Assembly: GCA_947503395.1 (NCBI GenBank)
Contig: CANNDP010000021.1
Span: forward strand, 1 to 12,873
From: Actinomycetota bacterium
GTDB lineage: Bacteria > Actinomycetota > Actinomycetes > Nanopelagicales > Nanopelagicaceae
DNA length: 12,873 nucleotides
Reading direction: 5' to 3'
Under the pieces are notes generated by a model. The model was not told the origin of the DNA, made no database searches, and was given only the letters and a program-made list of their open reading frames with translations. Of this stretch, positions 1-5,937 are shown piece by piece; position 1 is the stretch's first letter; every line of letters starts with the position of its first letter. Both the position numbers and the translations under genes were made by a program.

Positions 1-5
1 AGGAG
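1..5 (+). promoter_or_regulatory. Shine-Dalgarno of livF
   Basis: AGGAG sits 9 nt upstream of the ATG at 15. It supports that start and implies translation from an mRNA that began upstream of the window, as expected for the last gene of a liv operon. Confidence 0.7.
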
Positions 6-14
6 TACCTGAAG

Positions 15-743
15 ATGCGTCTTGAAATTAAAGATCTTCGTGTTGCCTATGGAAAAATCGAGGCAGTTAAGGGCATTTCACTTGTTGTAAACCAAGGTGA
101 AATTGTCTCCCTCATTGGAGCCAACGGCGCTGGAAAAACTACACTCCTTAAGACCATTTCAGGGCTACTAAATCCGACGTCAGGCACAATCACCTACGAT
201 GGTGAAGACATTTTGAAATATAAGGCCCACCAAAGAGTTTCACTTGGCATTTCTCAAGCTCCAGAGGGTCGTGGAATATTTCCTGGGATGACAGTTCTTG
301 AAAATCTAGAACTTGGTAAGTACCACCTTAAGATGAAGAAGTCTGAGGTTGCAGAGGATCTTGCAACAGTTTATGAGTTATTTCCACGGTTAAAAGAGCG
401 TGCCACTCAAGCAGGAGGAACTCTCTCAGGCGGCGAGCAACAGATGCTTGCGATTGGGCGAGCGCTCATGGCCAAGCCAAAAGTGCTCCTTCTTGATGAG
501 CCTTCAATGGGTCTTGCCCCACAGATGATTGCCAATATTTTCCGCATTATTACCCAGATTAATAAAATTGGAGTAACAATTCTTCTAGTCGAGCAAAATG
601 CTCAGCAAGCGCTACAGCGCTCAGACCGAGCTTATGTATTAGAAGTTGGAAATATAACCAAGGAAGCAAAGGGTAAGGATCTATTAAACGATCCTCATGT
701 TAAATCTGCTTATCTTGGAACTGGAGCGGGCGAACTAGATTAA
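15..743 (+). CDS. livF: Branched-chain amino-acid ABC transporter ATP-binding protein (LivF-type)
   Basis: This is a 242-residue ABC ATPase of the LivF subfamily. It would sit on the cytoplasmic face of the membrane and pair with a LivG ATPase, LivH/LivM permeases and a binding protein to import branched-chain or related amino acids. Visible motifs are the Walker A GANGAGKT (residues 35-42), the signature LSGGEQQ (137-143) and the Walker B run ending in LLLDEP (158-163) followed by SMGLAP. The QAPEGRGIFPGMTVLENL stretch around residue 80 and the short length are typical of LivF and not of the longer LivG. The ATG at 15 has a good Shine-Dalgarno. The partner genes lie outside the window, so the substrate (leucine-type amino acids, or possibly urea or amides) is inferred from family only. 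The gene ends immediately against the convergent thioesterase gene, with no terminator visible between them. Confidence 0.9.
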   Translation: MRLEIKDLRVAYGKIEAVKGISLVVNQGEIVSLIGANGAGKTTLLKTISGLLNPTSGTITYDGEDILKYKAHQRVSLGISQAPEGRGIFPGMTVLENLELGKYHLKMKKSEVAEDLATVYELFPRLKERATQAGGTLSGGEQQMLAIGRALMAKPKVLLLDEPSMGLAPQMIANIFRIITQINKIGVTILLVEQNAQQALQRSDRAYVLEVGNITKEAKGKDLLNDPHVKSAYLGTGAGELD

Positions 744-1148
744 CTAGCGCTGAGCAAGGATAAGGCAGGTAATTCTTGCAGTGCAGGTTTTTTCGCCTTT
801 ATCGTTTGTAATCTCTACGTTATAAGTGCAGAGAGTTTTTCCAAGGGTCACCGCTGTTGCAACTGCTGTTACATAACCCTCTGTTGCGCTCTTGTGATGG
901 CTTGCACTTATCTCAATTCCAACAATTCTTCTAGAGGGCCCTGCATGTAGATGGGTTCCAACTGAACCTAAGCTTTCAGCTAGAACAACATTTGCTCCAC
1001 CATGAAGAAGGCCAAAAGGTTGAGTATTTCCTTCTACCGGCATTCTGCCAACTAGGCGCTGCGGGCTAGCTTCGGTGATTTCAATTTCCATCTTCTTATC
1101 AAGGGCCCCGCGGCCACGATCATTTAATATCTCATTGAAGTCTGTCAT
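744..1148 (-). CDS. Hotdog-fold acyl-CoA thioesterase, YdiI/MenI-like (PaaI superfamily)
   Basis: This is a 134-residue single hotdog-domain protein, the normal size for the family. It would hydrolyse an acyl-CoA thioester in the cytoplasm, probably as an oligomer. The core QPFGLLHGG (residues 43-51) followed by ANVVLAES with Glu58 reproduces the YdiI/MenI active-site layout: Gln43, the His49-Gly-Gly turn and a catalytic Glu nine residues after the His. The later HHKSA and LGKT segments also fit. YdiI/MenI enzymes hydrolyse 1,4-dihydroxy-2-naphthoyl-CoA in menaquinone synthesis, but related proteins act on other aromatic or fatty acyl-CoAs, so the substrate is open. The ATG at 1148 is preferred over an upstream TTG at 1169, because a -10 element ends only 7 nt before the ATG and the extra seven residues would overlap it. 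It is transcribed divergently from polA. Confidence 0.82.
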   Translation of the reverse strand: MTDFNEILNDRGRGALDKKMEIEITEASPQRLVGRMPVEGNTQPFGLLHGGANVVLAESLGSVGTHLHAGPSRRIVGIEISASHHKSATEGYVTAVATAVTLGKTLCTYNVEITNDKGEKTCTARITCLILAQR

Positions 1149-1155
1149 GTGGGCA

Positions 1156-1161
1156 ATTGTA
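1156..1161 (-). promoter_or_regulatory. -10 element of the thioesterase gene, nearly leaderless
   Basis: On the minus strand TACAAT ends 7 nt before the ATG at 1148, so the predicted transcription start is at or one base from the start codon. There is no Shine-Dalgarno in the intervening bases. No good -35 hexamer is seen at 16-18 nt spacing. The TANNNT match and its position are seen in the sequence; the leaderless transcript is inferred. Confidence 0.55.
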
Positions 1162-1173
1162 TGTGGCAATGCC

Positions 1174-1179
1174 TAAGAT
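1174..1179 (+). promoter_or_regulatory. -10 element of polA, nearly leaderless
   Basis: TAAGAT ends 8 nt before the polA ATG at 1188, which predicts a 5' leader of about 0-2 nt. The bases between contain no purine-rich ribosome site. The -35 region would lie over the -10 of the divergent thioesterase promoter (about 1151-1156) and is a poor match, so the two polymerases may exclude each other. Confidence 0.5.
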
Positions 1180-1187
1180 TAAGCGCG

Positions 1188-3743
1188 ATGAAGAAGAAGT
1201 TGCTCATACTCGATGGCCATTCAATGGCCTTTAGAGCTTTCTATGCCCTGCCAGTTGAGAACTTTTCAACCTCGAGCGGTCAGCCCACAAATGCAATCTA
1301 TGGTTTTGCCTCCATGCTGATTAACTTAATCAGAGATGAGAAACCAACTCATATTGCAACTGCCTTTGATGTATCTCGCAAGACCTTTAGATCTGAAAAG
1401 TTTCCGGAATATAAAGCAAATAGAGCGGCCACTCCTGAGGAGTTTCGCTCTCAGGTCTCCTACATTAATGAGCTCTTAGATGCCTTTGCCATTCCACACT
1501 TTGAACTTGAGGACTATGAAGCCGATGATGTAATCGCAACTTTTGTAAAGCATTTTAGAGATGAGGCAGAGATATACATCTGCTCTGGCGATCGTGATTC
1601 ATTTCAATTAGTCAGTGATCAAGTAACTGTTCTATATCCAAAAAAAGGCGTGACTGAGCTTGCCAGAATGACGCCTAGTGCAGTTTTAGAAAAGTATGGG
1701 CTAACGCCAAAGCAATATCCTGACTTTGCTGCCCTCCGCGGTGATCCAAGTGATAACTTGCCATCAATACCTGGAGTTGGAGAGAAGACAGCAACTAAAT
1801 GGATTCAAGAATTTGGCTCCCTTTCAGAGTTGATTGCCAAGGTAGATACCGTTCCAGGCAAAGCAGGGGAGGCCTTAAGGACAGCGCTTCCTGCAGTAAT
1901 AACCAATCGTGAATTGACTCAACTTAGAGACGACTTACCGCTATCGCCTGAATTAACAGATCTTGCATGGAGTGGTGTTGAAATATTAAAAGTGAATCAA
2001 TTATTTGAAAAACTAGAAATTAAAGCTCTCAAAGCAAGGGTTGCTCCCTTTGCTAAAGGAGGGCAGGTAAAAGAAGTTGTTGCAAAAAAGGCGAGCGTTC
2101 GCGATGTAAAGAAAAATGAATTTGAAAAAGCACTTAGCTCTAGCACCGGCCTTGTGGGCCTACTACTTTCAGAGAACCAAGCAGCAATTTCGATTGCGCC
2201 AGAGTTAGTATTGGTTGCACCGCTTAGTGAGGTATCAGATTTGATAACCAGCTTTAAAGGATTTATCTTTCATGGCGCAAAGAAAGCTATCTCCTCAAAG
2301 CGCTTAAGAACAGTAGCTGTTGATACTGAAGTTGCTGCCTATTTACTCAATGCTGGTTCAAGAGATATTGCACTAGCTGACCTTCTGCAGAAGTATCTTG
2401 GTGTTGAAAGCGAAAACACACCTACAGACCTTTTCTCCTCAGATTGGGATCCAAGTATCGCTTCCCACCTAGGTGAACTCTGGGCAACGCTTTCAAAAGA
2501 ACTAGAAGCAATGAACTGCCTTGATTTATATAACCAGATAGAGATGCCCACGATGCATGTGTTGGCCGAAATGGAGGCAACTGGCATCGCAATTGATAAA
2601 GCGGAGATGAAGTCTTTATTGAGCGTCTTTGAGAAAGAAGAGGCAGAGGCGACATCTCTTGCATACAAGTCGGTTGGACACGAATTTAACGCTGCCTCCC
2701 CGAAGCAATTGCAGGTGGTTTTATTTGAAGAGTTAAAGCTTCCGAAAACAAAGAGGATTAAAACAGGCTTTAGTACCGATGCCGAATCTTTAGAGTGGCT
2801 TTATTCAACAACTAAGCATCCAGTTTTGGCAGCTCTTCTGCGAATTCGCGAAGTTGGAAAGCTTAGAACAACTGTTGATGGACTACTTAATTCAACTAAA
2901 GCTAATAGCAGAATTCACACCACGTTTCAGCAGACCACAACGGCAACAGGACGACTTTCATCAACAGAGCCAAATTTGCAAAATATTCCGATTAGAAGTG
3001 ATGAGGGGAGAAGAATTAGAAACTGCTTTATCGCCCAAGATCCATTTGTTGATCTATTAACTGCTGATTACAGCCAGATTGAGATGCGCATTATGGCCCA
3101 CTTGTCTGATGACAAGGGACTACTTGAAGCATTTAGAACCGGGGAGGACTTGCATTCAACAGTTGGCGCACAAGTATTTGATGTTCCAGTATCAAAAGTT
3201 GATGCAGATATGAGAAGGCAGATTAAGGCAATGTCCTATGGACTTGCCTACGGTCTTTCCTCTTATGGACTTGCCCAGCAATTAGATATTTCACCAACTG
3301 ATGCAAGTATTTTGATGAGCAAATATTTTGAACGATTTGGAGGTATTCAAGATTATTTGAAAGAAGTTGTAAAAATTGCTCGTGAAAAAGGCTATACCGA
3401 AACGATTCTGGGCAGAAGGCGCTATCTACCTGATCTAAACCATGAAAATCGTGGCAGACGTGAAATGGCAGAGCGGATGGCTCTTAATGCTCCAATCCAG
3501 GGATCTGCTGCAGACATAATTAAAGTTGCAATGCTAAATGTTGAAAAAGCCATGAAGAGTAAAAATTTATCATCAAGGCTATTACTTCAGGTCCATGATG
3601 AATTGATCTTTGAAATCGCCAAGGGAGAGCATGAGGTCATGGAAGAATTGGTAAGAAAGCAGATGGGAAGCGCTTTTGAGCTAAAGGCTCCGCTCGATGT
3701 CAATATCGGCTTTGGAAAGAGTTGGGATTTAGCAGCCCATTAG
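1188..3743 (+). CDS. polA: DNA polymerase I (5' nuclease + inactive proofreading domain + polymerase)
   Basis: Pol I of 851 residues, which fills repair gaps and removes RNA primers. The 5' nuclease domain (about 1-285) is intact: Asp9 in LLILDGHS, YEADD (110-114), SGDRDS (133-138) and GDPSDN with Asp186 and Asp189, followed by the IPGVGEKTA helix-hairpin-helix. The middle domain (about 297-450) has lost the 3'-5' exonuclease residues: the motif I Asp-x-Glu is absent from the GLVGLLLSEN strand, and the motif II Asp is replaced within GAKKAISSKRL. Proofreading is therefore not expected. The polymerase domain has motif A DYSQIEMR (Asp627), O-helix RRQIKAMSYG with Tyr684, and motif C VHDE (Asp804, Glu805). 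Tyr in place of Phe at the O-helix position matches mycobacterial Pol I. I chose the ATG at 1188 because family homology begins with MKKKLLILDG and the -10 lies just upstream; an in-frame GTG at 1149 would add 13 unrelated residues. Confidence 0.95.
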   Translation: MKKKLLILDGHSMAFRAFYALPVENFSTSSGQPTNAIYGFASMLINLIRDEKPTHIATAFDVSRKTFRSEKFPEYKANRAATPEEFRSQVSYINELLDAFAIPHFELEDYEADDVIATFVKHFRDEAEIYICSGDRDSFQLVSDQVTVLYPKKGVTELARMTPSAVLEKYGLTPKQYPDFAALRGDPSDNLPSIPGVGEKTATKWIQEFGSLSELIAKVDTVPGKAGEALRTALPAVITNRELTQLRDDLPLSPELTDLAWSGVEILKVNQLFEKLEIKALKARVAPFAKGGQVKEVVAKKASVRDVKKNEFEKALSSSTGLVGLLLSENQAAISIAPELVLVAPLSEVSDLITSFKGFIFHGAKKAISSKRLRTVAVDTEVAAYLLNAGSRDIALADLLQKYLGVESENTPTDLFSSDWDPSIASHLGELWATLSKELEAMNCLDLYNQIEMPTMHVLAEMEATGIAIDKAEMKSLLSVFEKEEAEATSLAYKSVGHEFNAASPKQLQVVLFEELKLPKTKRIKTGFSTDAESLEWLYSTTKHPVLAALLRIREVGKLRTTVDGLLNSTKANSRIHTTFQQTTTATGRLSSTEPNLQNIPIRSDEGRRIRNCFIAQDPFVDLLTADYSQIEMRIMAHLSDDKGLLEAFRTGEDLHSTVGAQVFDVPVSKVDADMRRQIKAMSYGLAYGLSSYGLAQQLDISPTDASILMSKYFERFGGIQDYLKEVVKIAREKGYTETILGRRRYLPDLNHENRGRREMAERMALNAPIQGSAADIIKVAMLNVEKAMKSKNLSSRLLLQVHDELIFEIAKGEHEVMEELVRKQMGSAFELKAPLDVNIGFGKSWDLAAH

Positions 3744-3750
3744 CCTCAAA

Positions 3751-3780
3751 TTGACCGATAAGCGCATTAGAAAGTAGATT
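3751..3780 (+). promoter_or_regulatory. Promoter of rpsA
   Basis: TTGACC (3751-3756) and TAGATT (3775-3780) are separated by 18 bp, a good primary-sigma match that begins 7 bp after the polA stop. It predicts a transcription start near 3787 and therefore a 5' leader of about 125 nt before the rpsA start. No terminator for polA is visible, so some readthrough from polA is possible. Confidence 0.6.
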
Positions 3781-3786
3781 TACGCC

Positions 3787-3911
3787 CTCGCTTAAGGTTC
3801 CTGTGCATCCTCGGACGTAGTAGGAAGCGCCCCTTTGCTAGTAGAAAATCTACAAGTAGATGGAGTCGGACTTTGTGCGTGCCCTACTAGAAAAATTCCC
3901 CACGGAGTACC
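3787..3911 (+). promoter_or_regulatory. Candidate structured 5' leader of rpsA
   Basis: This region holds no coding sequence but several complementary segments. GGTTCCTGTG (3796-3805) can pair with CACGGAGTACC (3901-3911), giving 9 pairs with a bulged T on one side and a bulged GT on the other. That pairing would cover the Shine-Dalgarno. Inside it, TAGTAGG (3818-3824) pairs perfectly with CCTACTA (3883-3889), and GTAGA (3841-3845) with TCTAC (3849-3853) around an AAA loop. TCGGAC occurs twice, at 3811-3816 and 3866-3871. S1 regulates its own translation through the rpsA leader in E. coli; a similar role here is inference. The folding was done by hand without energies or covariation. Confidence 0.4.
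3904..3907 (+). promoter_or_regulatory. Shine-Dalgarno of rpsA (decides a TTG start)
   Basis: GGAG ends 4 nt before TTG at 3912. The spacing is short, but no ATG or GTG lies in frame near the start of the conserved N-terminus, so this site supports the unusual TTG start codon. Confidence 0.6.
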
Positions 3912-5258
3912 TTGTCAACTCAAATAACAGTAAACGATGTTGGAAATGCAGAAGATTTTCTCGCCGCAATCGAAGGCACAATAAAGAATTTTAATGATGG
4001 AGATCTAGTCTCTGGCGTAATAGTCCAGGTAGATCGCGACGAAGTCCTACTTGATATTGGTTATAAAACTGAAGGCGTAATTCCAGCTAGAGAGCTCTCG
4101 ATCCGCCATGACCTTGATCCAAGTGAATTGGTAAAAGTTGGAGATCGCGTTGAAGCCCTAGTTCTGCAGAAGGAAGATAAAGAAGGTCGCTTAATACTTT
4201 CTAAGAAGCGCGCACAGTATGAAAAAGCCTGGAGCGATATTGAAGGCAAGAAAGAGCGCGACGAAGTTGTCACTGGTACAGTCATTGAAGTTGTTAAGGG
4301 TGGCTTAATTGTTGATATTGGCCTAAGAGGCTTTCTTCCAGCATCGCTTGTTGAGATGCGCCGGGTTAGAGATCTCTCGCCATATATTGGAAAAGAAATT
4401 GAAGCCCGCATTATTGAACTTGATAAGAACCGTAACAACGTGGTGCTATCCCGTAGAGCATTTTTAGAGCAGAGCCAATCTGAATCTCGCACAACTTTCC
4501 TTAATCAGTTGATCAAGGGTCAAGTGCGCGAAGGTGTAGTTTCATCGATAGTTAACTTTGGTGCATTCGTAGACCTTGGCGGAGTAGATGGCCTTGTCCA
4601 CGTCTCTGAGCTCTCTTGGAAACATATCGATCATCCAGGTGAAGTTGTTGCCGTTGGCGATGAGGTTACTGTTGAAGTTCTGGAAGTTGATTTTGAGCGT
4701 GAGAGAGTTTCACTTTCTCTCAAAGCAACTCAGGAAGATCCTTGGCAGGCATTTGCTCGCACCCACACTATTAATCAGGTAGTGCCAGGTGAGGTTACTA
4801 AATTAGTTCCATTCGGCGCCTTTATAAAGGTATTTGATGGAATCGAAGGTTTAGTTCACATCTCAGAGCTAGCAGAGCGCCATGTTGAAATTCCGGAGCA
4901 GGTAGTTCAAGTTGGAGACTCTTTGTTTGTAAAAATTATCGATATTGATCTAGAGCGCCGCCGCATCTCACTTTCTCTTAAGCAAGCAAATGAGGGACAA
5001 GATGTTGCAGTTGAAGCTTTTGATCCAACTCAATATGGAATGCCAGCTCGCTATGATGAAAATGGAAACTTTATTTATCCTGAAGGCTTTGATGCTTCAA
5101 CCCAGGAGTGGCAGCCAGGATATGAAACACAGCGCCAAGAGTGGGAGAGGCAATATGCTGAAGCTCAAACTAGATTCTTGGCTCATAAGAAGCAGAAGGC
5201 AGAGGCTCAAGCAGCCGATGCTGCAGCTGCCTCAGTTGCTACCCCAGAAGCAGAGTAA
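3912..5258 (+). CDS. rpsA: 30S ribosomal protein S1 (four S1 domains)
   Basis: This is a 448-residue S1 protein, which binds mRNA on the 30S subunit and helps translation initiation. It has four OB-fold S1 domains at about residues 31-104, 116-188, 201-273 and 288-360. The third and fourth carry the classic NFGAFVDL/PFGAFIKV and GLVHVSEL/GLVHISEL signatures and end in SLSLK, which are the best RNA-binding domains. Four domains rather than the six of enterobacteria is normal for actinobacteria. The tail (about 370-448) has the YGMPARYDENGNFIYPEGFD block seen in actinobacterial S1, then a Gln/Glu/Ala-rich end. Arg codons differ from the neighbours: 17 of 28 are CGC and only 6 AGA, as expected for a highly expressed gene. 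The start is TTG. The gene has its own promoter and long leader, and is followed by a strong terminator. Confidence 0.95.
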   Translation: MSTQITVNDVGNAEDFLAAIEGTIKNFNDGDLVSGVIVQVDRDEVLLDIGYKTEGVIPARELSIRHDLDPSELVKVGDRVEALVLQKEDKEGRLILSKKRAQYEKAWSDIEGKKERDEVVTGTVIEVVKGGLIVDIGLRGFLPASLVEMRRVRDLSPYIGKEIEARIIELDKNRNNVVLSRRAFLEQSQSESRTTFLNQLIKGQVREGVVSSIVNFGAFVDLGGVDGLVHVSELSWKHIDHPGEVVAVGDEVTVEVLEVDFERERVSLSLKATQEDPWQAFARTHTINQVVPGEVTKLVPFGAFIKVFDGIEGLVHISELAERHVEIPEQVVQVGDSLFVKIIDIDLERRRISLSLKQANEGQDVAVEAFDPTQYGMPARYDENGNFIYPEGFDASTQEWQPGYETQRQEWERQYAEAQTRFLAHKKQKAEAQAADAAAASVATPEAE

Positions 5259-5277
5259 CTCTGCCCCGTTTTAAATC

Positions 5278-5313
5278 ACTGGGTCCTTCTTTGAAGGGCC
5301 CAGTTTTATTTTT
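5278..5313 (+). terminator. Intrinsic terminator of rpsA
   Basis: An 11-bp stem (5279-5289 with 5293-5303, one G-U pair, extendable by the A5278-T5304 pair) closes a TTT loop and is followed by a T-rich tract, TTTTATTTTT. It starts 19 nt after the rpsA stop and ends 17 nt before coaE, so it should separate rpsA from the coaE-uvr operon. Confidence 0.9.
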
Positions 5314-5318
5314 CTAGG

Positions 5319-5324
5319 TAGGCT
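5319..5324 (+). promoter_or_regulatory. Possible -10 element of the coaE-uvrBAC operon
   Basis: TAGGCT ends 6 nt before the GTG at 5331, exactly the spacing of a leaderless start. A promoter is needed here because a terminator lies just upstream. The -35 position would fall inside the terminator stem and has no match. The alternative reading is AGG (5320-5322) as a weak Shine-Dalgarno on a readthrough transcript. Confidence 0.35.
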
Positions 5325-5330
5325 GAAGCA

Positions 5331-5936
5331 GTGTTAAGAGTTGCGTTAACTGGCGGTATCGGATCAGGTAAGAGCCTGGTTGGTGAGATTCTGGAAGAAC
5401 TTGGCGCCTTAGTTATCGATTCTGATCAATTAGCCCGTGAAGTCATTGAACGAGGAAGCCCGGGATATGAGGAAGTTGTTACCGCCTTTGGCGACTCAAT
5501 TTTAAGTGAAGGACAGATTGATCGTTCAAAATTGGCAGCAGTAGTCTTTAATGAAAGCGATTTACGAAAGAAATTAGAATCAATTATTCATCCGCTAGTT
5601 CGAGAAGCTGCTGAGAAGCTAGCAAGAAAGCTGCCGAGTGGGGCCATTTTAATTAATCAGATTCCCTTACTTGTTGAAAGTGATGGCGCTAAGAGATTTG
5701 ACTATGTTGTAACAGTCTCAGCAGATGAGGAAATAAGACGTGAGCGGTTACGTTTGCGGGGTTTAAAGGATTACGAGATCACCCAGAGAATGGCAGCTCA
5801 AGTCAGTGATTCGGAGCGGGAGAAGATCGCTAATTACATCATTAGAAATAATGGCAGCATCGATGAGTTAACTCGGGCGGTGGAGGAGTTGATGGCAAGC
5901 GAGCTCCTGCCTAGAGCTCAGAAGCAAGGTTTGTAA
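5331..5936 (+). CDS. coaE: Dephospho-CoA kinase
   Basis: This 201-residue P-loop kinase phosphorylates the ribose 3'-OH of dephospho-CoA with ATP, the last step of coenzyme A synthesis in the cytoplasm. Visible features are the P-loop GGIGSGKS (residues 8-15), the substrate-binding VIDSDQLAREV with Asp30 and Asp32, IIHPLVR in the CoA domain, and the lid segment with RLRLRG followed by YIIRNNGS, a family hallmark. The start is GTG. The length equals the free-standing enzyme; many other actinobacteria, including Mycobacterium tuberculosis, carry a C-terminal GrpB/UPF0157 extension that is absent here. It leads the operon, with a 1-nt gap to uvrB. Confidence 0.95.
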   Translation: MLRVALTGGIGSGKSLVGEILEELGALVIDSDQLAREVIERGSPGYEEVVTAFGDSILSEGQIDRSKLAAVVFNESDLRKKLESIIHPLVREAAEKLARKLPSGAILINQIPLLVESDGAKRFDYVVTVSADEEIRRERLRLRGLKDYEITQRMAAQVSDSEREKIANYIIRNNGSIDELTRAVEELMASELLPRAQKQGL

Positions 5937-5937
5937 T

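Noticed and set aside
1149..1169. Longer thioesterase from a TTG at 1169
   Set aside because: It adds seven residues encoded across the -10 element and starts from a rarer codon; the ATG at 1148 fits the promoter spacing.
1149..1187. N-terminal extension of polA from a GTG at 1149 or an ATG at 1161
   Set aside because: The extra residues do not resemble Pol I, would overlap the divergent promoter and lack a ribosome site; the family N-terminus starts at the ATG at 1188.
2339..2668. Minus-strand reading frames of 109 and 80 codons inside polA
   Set aside because: They lie opposite a clearly conserved gene, have no ribosome site or recognisable domain, and look like frame shadows.
3890..3900. 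Terminator or attenuator at the end of the rpsA leader
   Set aside because: The CCTACTA arm is followed by an A-run on the coding strand, not a T-run, so an intrinsic terminator is not formed.
4061..4492. 143-codon minus-strand reading frame inside rpsA
   Set aside because: It is Ser/Arg/Thr-rich, as expected from the antisense of a codon-biased gene, with no motif and no promoter.
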